Under the pieces are notes generated by a model. That model had not been told where the DNA came from, searched no databases, and was given only the letters and a program-made list of their open reading frames with translations. From Ciborinia camelliae (Eukaryota; Ascomycota; Leotiomycetes; Helotiales; Sclerotiniaceae), in assembly GCA_025890175.1 (NCBI GenBank), contig JANPYM010000007.1:600944-664943 (forward strand): a stretch of DNA of 64,000 bases, in the 5' to 3' direction. This document shows, in pieces, positions 48,017-63,838 of this stretch (positions are counted from its first letter, which is position 1; every line of letters starts with the position of its first letter). A program made the translations under genes and the position numbers.

Positions 48017-48181
48017 GTACGTTGAGACTCCCCTCATCCCCTCCTCCCCTAATCCTTTCCCGAGTACGAGTGACACAGAAACCGAGGTTAAAAAAAATTA
48101 TTATGATATATAAACCTTTCATTCGCCACCCTACCTTTTTCCCCCAAATCCTTTTTACTATTACTAATAAAGCTTTTTCAG
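48017..48181 (+). other. Probable 5'-UTR intron of the C2H2 transcription factor gene
   Basis: A GTACGT donor at 48017 and a pyrimidine-rich CTTTTTCAG acceptor ending at 48181, with a TTACTAAT branch-like site ~22 nt upstream, define a 165-nt intron ending 19 bp before the ATG. Removing it would take out upstream open frames from the leader. Inferred from sequence only. Confidence 0.6.
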
Positions 48182-48200
48182 ATCTCAAAGCTATTTCATC

Positions 48201-50144
48201 ATGCCACCAAAATCGAGATATCAAAATCATCCCCAACAATCATCTTTTAATCAGCACAGACTTCAACAATCTCAAACTCTATCACAGCCTCAAGATCCAT
48301 GGTCTCCAGCTCGATCAAGATCACACACAGACCCGTTTTTCAATAATTCCAATTTCGACCTGAGTCCCGGTCAAAACCTATCCGCCTTTCAACCACAAAG
48401 TTTTATGAAAAGTCAACAAGTTCAATCACGGCCTCTCATGCAGCCCGTACAGTGGAATGGTAACTGGATAATCAACAACGGACAACTAACACCTACTTCG
48501 ACTTCAAGACCGCACCACTATCGAGAATCCTCATCTTCGACTCTAGGATCGCCAGTGGATCCTGCATCACCCTACGCACCATCAACATCGAATCCTCAAG
48601 TGGTTGGCGATTCATATGACGCTTTTGACTTTCATCAAACAGCTGTGAAGCCCTTGTCACCCGAACAGAATCTTTTGGCGCTTCAAGGTTCACCCTACTA
48701 CGCAAATCAGAACACCTCCTTGATGATGCCCAACAGTAATGAACAATCAAGATTATCCGGAGGCGGTGATGGGATAGTGTCGGTACCGGAGTTTCACAGT
48801 CAAGGATCGAGTAGGCTATCAATGACTACGGCGGCGAGTAATGACTCACCCTCGACGCCACCATCTCATGAGGATGAAAGGCAACGGTCTGGTATGACTT
48901 CTAGTATGGACTCCCGATTGAAGCAACACTCACTTCTCTCCGATCGCACAGCCCATAGAACTTCCTCAGATCAGATGCCCAAACTCGATCGAACGATGAC
49001 GGATGCTTATGAAGACGAACTTTACCACAATAGCTTTCCCACGGCTTCAGCGCCCTCGGCTTCTGCTTCGACTCGAACATCTGCGACTCCAACTAGCATT
49101 ATCGAGCAGAGACTACAAGCTGCAACTCACCAACACTTGAATGGAAACAGACTATCTGCCGGCAACCAATCACCTTTCCGAGAGAATTCTGCGTATGGGA
49201 AGACCAGTCCTGAAGGAGATATGCCAAAGACAATTTCACCTAGGGATGTTGAGTTGCCGTATAATGAAAATGCCGAGTATGAAAATTCTCCATTGTTTCC
49301 ACCGCCACAGCAGCATGGTCAATCATCAGCGACCTTTAGTCAAGCACCATCAATTGTTCAAGATTCATTCGAGTCGGAAGATATGTCATTATCACAACAA
49401 AGTTACGGTAGTATGGCTACAACGCGACGAGAAAGCTCATCGGCATATTCTACAAACTCGCACAGCACACCAAAACAGGGCCAATTTGATTTCACGACCC
49501 CCACGACTCCAAGTAATGCTCAACAACAATTACCTCCACATTATCCATCCATTCCTAGATCACAGCGACAGACAAGTAACATGTCTAACATGTCGAGTAT
49601 GTCGAATGACTTCCCTGCCACTCTGACGTCGATGGAAACGAGTAGCAGTGACTACTCTCCCGAACAAGAAATTCAAAGACCAACCAATACATCGGCGGAC
49701 ACTGGAACATACACATGTACATATCATGGATGTACATTACGGTTCGAGACATCAACGAAACTTCAAAGGCATAAAAGGGAAAATCATCGCAATGCGTCAT
49801 TGGCGATCGGCAACATGGGTAACATGGGTAACATAAGTGGGGAACACCGACGTGGGATGACATCAACGGCGCAAAAGCTAAACAGTCAAAGTGGGCCTCA
49901 CCGATGTGCACGGATAAACCCATCGACCGGTAGACCCTGCAATTCCGAGTTCTCTCGGCCATATGATCTTACACGACATGAAGATACCATTCATAATGCG
50001 GGGAAACAAAAGTTACGATGCAAACATTGTGTGGAAGAGAAAACATTTAGTCGATCGGATGCTCTCACAAGACATATGAGAGTCGTACATCCTCACATCG
50101 CAACGAGTACCGGAAAAGGAAGAAAAAGACTCAATATGGATTAA
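48201..50144 (+). CDS. C2H2 zinc-finger transcription factor
   Basis: A single-exon frame of 647 codons starts at ATG 48201 (MPPKSRYQNHPQQSSF). The first ~500 residues are disordered and rich in Ser, Gln, Pro and Asn, as in fungal activation domains. Three C-terminal fingers follow: CTYHGC...KLQRHKRENH (~506-531), CARINPSTGRPC...DLTRHEDTIH (~569-600, with a long ten-residue gap between its cysteines) and CKHCVEEKTFSRSDALTRH (~607-632). The chain ends in a basic tail, GKGRKRLNMD. It should bind DNA in the nucleus. The unusual spacing in finger 2 identifies a conserved fungal subfamily, but I will not name an orthologue. The gene stands alone: 6.4 kb of non-coding DNA upstream with hexamer repeats and a likely 5'-UTR intron, suggesting complex regulation. 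Confidence 0.92.
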   Translation: MPPKSRYQNHPQQSSFNQHRLQQSQTLSQPQDPWSPARSRSHTDPFFNNSNFDLSPGQNLSAFQPQSFMKSQQVQSRPLMQPVQWNGNWIINNGQLTPTSTSRPHHYRESSSSTLGSPVDPASPYAPSTSNPQVVGDSYDAFDFHQTAVKPLSPEQNLLALQGSPYYANQNTSLMMPNSNEQSRLSGGGDGIVSVPEFHSQGSSRLSMTTAASNDSPSTPPSHEDERQRSGMTSSMDSRLKQHSLLSDRTAHRTSSDQMPKLDRTMTDAYEDELYHNSFPTASAPSASASTRTSATPTSIIEQRLQAATHQHLNGNRLSAGNQSPFRENSAYGKTSPEGDMPKTISPRDVELPYNENAEYENSPLFPPPQQHGQSSATFSQAPSIVQDSFESEDMSLSQQSYGSMATTRRESSSAYSTNSHSTPKQGQFDFTTPTTPSNAQQQLPPHYPSIPRSQRQTSNMSNMSSMSNDFPATLTSMETSSSDYSPEQEIQRPTNTSADTGTYTCTYHGCTLRFETSTKLQRHKRENHRNASLAIGNMGNMGNISGEHRRGMTSTAQKLNSQSGPHRCARINPSTGRPCNSEFSRPYDLTRHEDTIHNAGKQKLRCKHCVEEKTFSRSDALTRHMRVVHPHIATSTGKGRKRLNMD

Positions 50145-52123
50145 TTGAGTTGGTCTTGGATTTTTTATTTATTCTTATTCTGATTCCTATTCTTATTTTT
50201 ATTTTTTCTCTTTTTTCTCCTTAAAAATCGAATGATGTGTCGATCGATCAATATCGAATGATCCCATCAGCGCTTATCGAATGGAAGGAATGAAGATCCA
50301 TCAGCATCTATCGAATTAAATCGAATCGAATGATTCCCTTCAAAAAAGTCAACGCTTATCAATTGAATTTATTATGAAATGATTGGTTGAAAAAAATCAA
50401 TTGTTTTGATAGCGTTGGTTTATTTATTATTCATCATTCATTGTCAAGCAAACATAGAGGAGTTTGTTTGAATTTTGATGATAGTACTTAAAATTTGGAT
50501 TTGAAAAATCTCCTTATGATGGGATTGGGATTGGGATGGCATTTGGATTTGGATTTGGATTTGGGATATCTTCTTGGGCGTTGTTAATGATTTGCTTACT
50601 GCAATTGGACATTTGGAAAAAGGGTGCAGGATGTCCTGCCTGGAGCTACTTGTCAATACTGTATTTACAGTAGTTGTCCGTCTGCTTCTTCTTTTTCTCT
50701 TTTTCTCATCGGTTATCTGTTGTATTTATATTATATAGATGTTTCTTTTCTTTTCTTTTTTTTTTCTTCGCTGAGATTGCTCCAAAAAGGATTTTTGTAT
50801 GATATGTTGGATATGGAAACGAATGGGTATTGGAATGGAGTTGGATGTGTATATGGACGGATTTGGATTTGGATATGGATTTGGATATGGATATGGATAT
50901 GGCTATGGCCATCAATACGAATGGGGATGATTAAATGAAGGAATAATTGTATTATGCATGTATGATATTATACGATATGGAGGATCAGGATGTTACCCAA
51001 AAATACCTCGTTAGAATTTAGATAGATAGTTGTCGCCAGTATAGCATTTGTATGGCATTTGTATTGTATTTTATTTATTGATTAGTCTAGTCTAGTCTTG
51101 TATTATCAAATGAAAAAAAAATTATTCTTCACTTTTTTACTTTTTACCTTTTTGGCTTTTGGCTTTTATAATTATAATTATACCTACCTACCTATATATA
51201 TATTTCTAACCATTGGAAGAGAGCTAGCTACATTTTAATACAACAGTGGAGTGAGTGACAGTGAGTGAGTGAATGAGTGAATGAGTAACTCACAGATTCA
51301 TAGATTTATTTTTCGATTTCAACCGCATTTTTTCAAGTCACAAATCTCGGTATATTATAGTACAGTATAGTATACTCGCATTTGTTGATTTGTATCTGGA
51401 TTTGGATTTGGATTTGGATTTGGATTTGGATTTGGATTTGGATTTGGATTTGGATTTGGATTTGGATTTGGATTTGGATTTGGATTTGGATTTGGATTTG
51501 GATTTGGATTTGGATTTGGATTTGGATTTGGGTTTGAAGTTGAAATTGGAGATGAGGAAGATGAGGCAAATGAAGCAAATGAAGCAAATGAGATGATAAA
51601 GATAGGAAGGGGTTGGATGAGAGAAGTAGGATTGAATGGAATGGAATGAAATAGGATGAGAAGAGGGTGTGATGATGATAATGATGATAGGTATATAAAA
51701 TAGAGTTAGAAATAAATATGATATAGAAATTTACAATTTCATATATATATATATCCATCTTTTTATTTATCAATACTACTACTACTATCATTATATGTGT
51801 TATAACAAGATAAAAATATCTAGTATCTACCTACATAGGTAATGAAAGTCTATATAATATTTTTTAATCCATTAATAAATTTATTCACTTATTCATTCAT
51901 TTACTCACCTATCGCCTCTCTAGGCTAGAAACGAAATAGAGTCTTTTCACCTATAGATATACAAAGGAGCCATAAACAAATATGCATGTGAAGAAGAGCA
52001 AACTTTTCTTTTTATATTGAATGGCTAGTTAACGATCGATGTAATTGTCATCTTTCCTTACGAATACTTCGCTATACATTCATCTCTCAACTAATCATCA
52101 ACACAGATACGATGCTTCGTCAT
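50145..52123. other. Repeat-rich spacer between the transcription factor and AROM
   Basis: About 2 kb without a gene, AT-rich and full of simple sequence: TTTTATT runs after 50160, GGATTT/GGATAT runs at ~50536-50565 and ~50859-50905, GAGTGA repeats near 51251-51285, a 22-copy GGATTT array (51398-51529), and GATGAT repeats. Open frames over the GGATTT array (poly DL or QI) are artefacts of the repeat. Confidence 0.65.
51398..51529 (+). repeat. Perfect 22-copy GGATTT hexanucleotide array
   Basis: The 132 bp are an uninterrupted run of 22 GGATTT units, followed by the variant GGGTTT. It is neither the TTAGGG telomere repeat of filamentous fungi nor coding. Shorter imperfect GGATTT/GGATAT runs occur at ~50536-50565 and ~50859-50905, and an octamer GGATTTGA run at ~27720. 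Confidence 0.95.
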
Positions 52124-58333
<6,210 letters not shown>

Positions 58334-60855
58334 TTAATGATCACATTCATAACCCCATCCATCCTTCAACGTCCACTTCGAGTGCAATTTTCCGTGGAAA
58401 GAAGTCTCTACGGTAGCGCTGGCGGTCTTAAGTCCCATAGCTAAACCACCATCTGGATTCACAATCCAATGTCCATATCCATATCCAGATGGGCCATCAG
58501 CGCGTCTCAATCCCGCAGCCCACTCGGTAAGCAGATAGGTAGGTGCTCCACTCCATGGATGTGCAAGACTTGTGTACAGCCCAAGCCCTGGATTCCCCTC
58601 AAGATTAACGTATTCCCAGGTCGCACCTGAGTATGTTTTCGGATTTGACAGCATTGGCGACCAAAGACTTTCTATTAAGCTCAGCGCTGCATTACTTGCG
58701 TTTTGCGAGAGCAGTGCTGCTAATAAAAATCCGTTTGTAAAGGGTGAAATAGCCGTGTTGGGATCTGAGCTATTGATCTGCGTCGAGTCTTTGTATCCTG
58801 GCCCGGCCTCAAGTGACTCAAGAGCTTGTAGGGATTGAGATGCCTGGGTAATATTTGCTGTGCCCGATGTGATGCAAAGTCCAATTGCATATGTTGAAAA
58901 GTCGCTTGGCGAAGCGGCAGAAATGGAGTAAACACCGATGGTTGGATTCCACAGCAGGCTGTTGATGGCCGTTGATAACTGAATTGCCACAGACTGGTAC
59001 TTGGTAGCTGACACCCCATCGTTTAGAGCCGTAGCAACTTCCGCAAACTTACTCAGCGCTTGTACAAGGGCACAGGAGACTGCCGAACCTTGACTCGGCC
59101 CCAGAACCCCAGACAGGAAGACAGGAAGACCGGTTTTCGGGCTCAGCTGTTTGATGAGCCAATCGGCCAAGAGTTGCCAATCTGACCACGTTTGACTCGC
59201 CCATTGGAGGTCATTGCTTGACGAAATATAATTGGAATACGATAGCAGTCCAAGAATTTGATAATCGGGTAATATGACAGCGTAACGCTCAAGTCCAGCC
59301 AATAACCCAGTGCCTAGAGCAAGTGCCTCTTTTGCTTCGGATGCATTGTACCCGAGAGGGACAGCATATGGCAAGAGACCATCCGCGATTTGCCAGTTGA
59401 GGAAAGCCATCAGGTTTCCCTTCAGATGGTCATTTCGAGAGGTGCTTACTGATATGATGCGGCTTCCATGGTAAAAGTCGCCTAGCCATACTAGACGATC
59501 CCGCTTAGGACCATCTAGACAACCTGTCTGAAGGTTAGAATGAACCCCGTACTCAGTCAGTACCGAATCTGTATTCGTCAACATTGTGTTATTATATAAA
59601 ATTGCCTGGTTAACTGTGTCGCGAACGATCACATCTTTGATATAGCCAGCCTGATCTTGCCAGCCTCCAAACCCAAAGGTACCGGCTGTCTGCATTGCTG
59701 TTTCGCCAACATAGTACGATGACAAAGAAATATTGAATATTTTGTCGCTATCAATATATACCGCAAGGTAGTTTGCAGCATCAAGAATGGTCCGCACAGT
59801 ATACCAAGTGTTCTCTTTTATGGTAGGAGTGCTGAAGATATCAAGACGATAGGACGGAAGCGTTGTGACATTGACCATCGAGTAGCCATAGGAGAGTATT
59901 ACTGTGTTCGGTGGAGTAAGCGTGGTGTTCGTATTCACAAAAGTTGTATCTTGGGGTAGCTCCCCGATGAGATTCAGTTGGAGTCCTAAACCTCTAGCAA
60001 CTGGAACCCCAATTGCCCAACCTATACCCCCTCTTGCGATCATGGTCTTGAACTCTAGAGTATAGTTCTCAAATGATATGCCTTTCATCGTAAGTCCTGG
60101 TCTCATGCCTCTTACAAGAGCACCATTCTCATCGAATTCCCACATGGAGCCCTGAGTGCCACGATCGATGCAGGCTAGGGAAACCGCCCTAACTCCAAGA
60201 GTCCATATGTCGTTTAGTATGGCATTGTCTGACTCAAACCTGCCGGGCAATTTACTGACATCAAGGTTTGCTGCCGACGCAGTAAAGCCGAGTGTCGAGA
60301 ACGTTACACAACCCGAAGTCAAAAGACGGATAGATTGCCATCTCTGTCCTCCTTGGAGTAAAAATGCCTCAATAGTTCCAGCCTTGGTAAGTTCAAAAGT
60401 TTCAACTCGATACGTGTTCGATAGACTGCTTACAAAAGGAAAAGGGCCATCGGAGAAGTTAGAATTGAGACCATTGAACTCTTCCGAGTACTTGACCTCT
60501 ATTTGAACTATTCCATTGATTGATTCTACATCATAGAATGGGTAGCCTGCGACGTCATGACCATAGTCTAGCGTTGCCATAGGTGTGGATGGTGTAAGTT
60601 GGAATCTTCCCACGTTTGACAAGTTTGTCGTGGGCTCTGTCGCCAATCCTATTCCAACAGGCGTAATTTCAGGAGCAGATGATCTACTCGCGTTGAAGGT
60701 CAGCATTCTTCATGTCTATATTTAGCACTAACATACCTATTATATTCTCCCTCAGAGAGAGAAGATTGTGATGCCGTCACAAGTGCTGCAATTTGAAATT
60801 CTACCCACAGAGCTATTATTGGAGAACAAATAGCCTTCAACATCACGGCAGCCAT
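58334..60855 (-). CDS. Secreted alpha-L-rhamnosidase-like six-hairpin glycosidase (GH78 type; 2 exons)
   Basis: Exons 60855-60737 and 60686-58334, with a 50-nt intron (GTATGT, CGCGAG), encode ~823 aa. The first exon supplies a hydrophobic leader (KAICSPIIALWVEFQIAAL) that reads as a signal peptide, so the enzyme is probably secreted. An N-terminal beta domain (TLDYGHDVAGYPFYDVES, FESDNAILNDIWTLGV) precedes an inserted ~180-residue segment (~GISFENYTLEFKTMIARGG to GYIKDVIVRDT) resembling a concanavalin/LamG jelly roll. The alpha/alpha barrel begins at CLDGPKRDRLVWLGDFYHGS, the acidic catalytic region of GH78-like enzymes, and the domain ends with YLLTEWAAGLR and GYGHWIVNPDGG. It likely releases rhamnose from plant pectin or glycosides. 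The GH78 assignment is by motif; substrate is inferred. The acceptor (NSRSSAPE junction) is the weakest part. Confidence 0.86.
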
Positions 60856-61781
60856 CTTTCACCCAGAATCAGCTAATCAATCCTGCTAATAGCTGGCGTT
60901 CGTGGTCAAGTATCTCGAGGGAGATGGTGATGGCGCTAAGAGTGTAGGAGATTGAGAGATTTCCGATGATTAAGTGAAATTCAAGATTTTATACAGATCA
61001 GTAAATACCTAGTATACCTGTGGTGAAATTGGTAGCTGGAGTCCTTTTATTGTGCAGTCTTGAAGGTTTTCGAAGACTTAAGTTTGGTTTTCCTGGATTT
61101 ACAATAACTAGAAGTATTAAAGTTGTATTATGGAGGCTATTCCTAAGTGTCAATACTATAAACATAGTATATTTGTCCATATAAATCACCATTTCCAAAA
61201 GGTATTCTCGGGGCAATAGGGGGCGAGTGTTGTTCGACCACGGGGTCTTTTTATGAAGGTGGAGAGAAGGGAGATGAATGTGCTGTTGCGTAATTTGATT
61301 GCTCTTTTTTTATATCGAATAGAGGTGGGAGACTCTAGTCCTTTTATGATTGTAACTTCGCAGATATTCACCTGCACTCCGCACCTTGCACATTCGTGGC
61401 ATCAGAAAGTGGGGTGTATTACTTAAGCAGGTTTAGGGTTCATAAGCTTACCTAAGTAGAGGTATAGGCAGGGTTGCTTTTAGCTTTCAACATATTTCTG
61501 TGATCTTCTTCTTGCAATATACCAAACGCAATAAAAGAAAAAGTATGTATATGTATCTCTATATGTATATGTATATCTGTATATATACGTGTATATTTGT
61601 ATGTATATGTATTATAATATGCTATTAAAGAGAAATAGAGGCAAGTAACGTAACTGTTGAATAGCTTTTGATTTCTAAATGTGTAAATCTGATCTCTTTC
61701 TGCTCTTCTCCCAATTGTTTGAGAATTCGATCTGTTCAGAGGACACATATCACTGGAAATAACAATAGCATTTTGATAAAG
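60856..61781. other. Intergenic region upstream of the rhamnosidase
   Basis: About 0.93 kb containing the rhamnosidase promoter. A TATGTA/TATATG-rich run is at ~61540-61615. No gene or specific regulatory site is recognised. Confidence 0.5.
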
Positions 61782-62565
61782 ATGGAGATGGACACCTCTC
61801 TAATAATTGATTATGACCTCCAATTGAAATTCAGTTCTATGGGCGACGTACATTTTATTGCTGGCGTTTGCCTTCTCAACACCCGTACCGTGTCTCTAAC
61901 AGCTCTGCAACTCTCTTCCCACTCAATTGCGATTTATCGAGGATGGGGAAACTTAGAAGCGCCAGAATTTCGTTCTTTTAGTACGTAGTGTCTCTGCAAA
62001 GTTCCCTCCTTTAGGTTCTTTGGAATTCGGACCTATCAAAAGCCCTTCTGATATATCAATCAACTCACAAGCCGAAATCAAACCTCATCGACACCAAACT
62101 TCTTCCTATCGAATATGATGATCTTGCTATCACTTCATATCGTACTTTTGAAGAGATGCGCAAAGATAATATCATTCCTGATGGCATGCGTTTTCAAGTA
62201 TCCCTCTCTACCCCCGACCAACGTACCCAATATCGCTATCGAGCCAACCTATCATATTGATGTAGTCGAAGCTACATAGCCGACACGCTCTTGAATGTTC
62301 TCTGCCACCCGCACTCAAGATAACATTCCCTCTTCCGAATTGAGCATTCGTGAGTGTAACCATTTTCGGGGTTTGACTGTGCTATATATTGAGGACTTCC
62401 TCGTACCTAGTTTCTTGCAAAATACTCTGTTCTTCTGTCGAGGCAAACTCGATACAATTTCAGCTGAACCCGTGAAGGTTAGAGATTACACAGTAAAGGA
62501 TATCCAAGATGCACTGCATGTTGTTGTTCCAGATAAAGTTCGTACTGTAGTCGAACTTTGTTGAT
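61782..62565 (+). pseudogene. Decayed UROD/MetE-like (cobalamin-independent methionine synthase-like) gene
   Basis: The + strand keeps scattered family motifs in shifting frames. After GDVHFIAGVCLLNT the frame changes and reads RFIEDGET, a stop, then KRQNFVLL, matching the PDGETG-KR signature of fungal UROD/MetE-like proteins. A third segment (62006-62215) reads EYDDLAITSYRTFEEMRK then GMRFQVSLSTP. A +1 shift near 62215 gives TNVPNIAIEPTYHIDVVEA, and after two in-frame stops (TAG ~62277, TGA ~62292) TQDNIPSSELSI follows. These are consecutive pieces of one family in the right order. With at least two frameshifts and three internal stops the gene cannot make the full protein. The intact family is a TIM-barrel fold of uncertain function in fungi. 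The lost 3' half after ~62370 no longer resembles it. Confidence 0.65.
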
Positions 62566-63301
62566 TATAAACCTTTCGGTGTTTGAAAAGCCGTAAATAT
62601 CTGAATGCTATTAAATAATTTGGCTTAATTGAATATTTGAAATGGATTTCGTGATGTAAGTGGATCCAATGTAACCCGGTCTGGATGGATTTCACCATTG
62701 AATCAAGGAGTTTTGAATCGGACCTTGCAGATGCAGGTCGCAATGGCTGTGTATGAGTAGGTTGAACAGCCATTGTGTAGAACCCAAAGAGATGGTACTG
62801 CGGGTTGAGATTTCAAACAAATTATTAAACAGCTTAGATGAAAACGGTCTGTGGATTGAATACATATGCCTATACCAAATCGCACGGGTCTTGCTTGTTT
62901 CAAGCGATCGGATATAGTAAGGTGTATTTAGGGTTATTTAGGTTTATTGTATTTACTATATAGAAGTAATAAGAAAGGCATGTACAGAAAGTAGTATAAT
63001 AGGTTCGAACTTCTATTCGCTTATTTGTAAAAACACATCAAAATATACCAAAACTCATATAAAACAATTAAGAATTTAATATATTCAAATTTATTTTTAT
63101 ATAATTATTTTTACATTTTTGAATTTAGTTTTATTTGAATTTTATTATTATAAAAGTTTAATTTCTTTAAATCATTATGAATTCGCAGAATCAACTTCAA
63201 TTTCAAAGAACCATGTATTACGTAATCTTATCTTATATAAGCAATGCTTTTTTGTTAAAAAAAATAATCGAGCCAGCTTAAATAAGCAAGCTAAGCGAAA
63301 C

Positions 63302-63360
63302 AGCCGAAATAGCCGAAATAGTCGAAATAGCCGAAATAGCCGAAATAGTCGAAATAATCG
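63302..63360 (+). repeat. Nine-base tandem repeat (GCCGAAATA / GTCGAAATA)
   Basis: Six tandem 9-nt units alternate GCCGAAATA with GTCGAAATA, then a variant (GAAATAATC). Copies differ by C/T transitions, and a reverse-type GCGAGGAATAG follows. Its translation NSR-NSR-NSR is not a protein. Confidence 0.85.
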
Positions 63361-63587
63361 AGCGTAGCGAGGAATAGGGGTTTGAAGGCTTGTCTCTGTA
63401 AATTTTGCTTTTTTTCATAATATAAAAAAATGATTCTGCGAATCTACAGTCTGAAAATTTATTTTCTCTAATGGCTAGTTAAATGTATACTTTTTATTCA
63501 AAATTGATATAATTATAAAATATCAAAATTATTAAAATTTATTAGTAAAATTATTGAATATGTAGTATATATATTGTATATATAAAC

Positions 63588-63838
63588 TAAAGCTATGTAT
63601 AGGAATTGTAAAGTAGATAAAGGATATTATACAATAAAAAAGCTAGGTTATATTAAGAGGTAGAGTAGATCTCGATGATTTCGATTATTTATATTATTAT
63701 AATAAATATAATATAATTGTTAAAGATCATATTCACTATAATGACCGAGGTCTACCCCACCTCTTAATATAGCTTAGCTTCCTCTATTATATAATATTTT
63801 ACTTTCTATTTATTTTATAGTTTTTATATATAGCTTTA
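63588..63838. repeat. Long imperfect inverted repeat (~90-bp arms)
   Basis: Left arm 63588-63674 and right arm 63746-63838 are reverse-complementary with few indels, around a ~70-bp AT-rich spacer. The innermost part is best conserved: TATATTAAGAGGT is identical, flanked by AGCTAGGT/AGCTAAGC and by AGAGTAGATCTCG/GGGGTAGACCTCG. Most differences are G-to-A or C-to-T transitions, in both directions. This looks like a small palindromic element or paired terminal inverted repeats with RIP-like mutation. No transposase frame is present. Confidence 0.7.

Larger units (their letters stand above)
41777..48200. other. 6.4-kb gene desert upstream of the C2H2 transcription factor
   Basis: No gene can be supported over 6.4 kb. 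Short open frames (up to ~105 codons) occur on both strands but lack homology, splice logic or sensible composition. The region is rich in TACCTAGGTA-type palindromes (for example 42150-42159, 42389-42398, 46220-46229, 46450-46459, 46515-46524, 46829-46838), has a T/C-rich run near 44496-44530, a duplicated AGGGCTTCAGCCTATA motif (45103-45118 and 45136-45151), and a CAATTA/TGCCAC repeat leader close to the transcription factor. Part of it is probably the extended promoter and long 5' UTR of that gene. Confidence 0.5.

Noticed and set aside
51333..51791. 152-codon minus-strand frame with poly-QI and its + strand mirror poly-DL
   Set aside because: It is entirely driven by the GGATTT array and flanking simple sequence; no start context or homology.
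63119..63367. 82-codon + strand frame ending in NSR repeats
   Set aside because: AT-rich composition and a 9-bp tandem repeat create it; no gene features.
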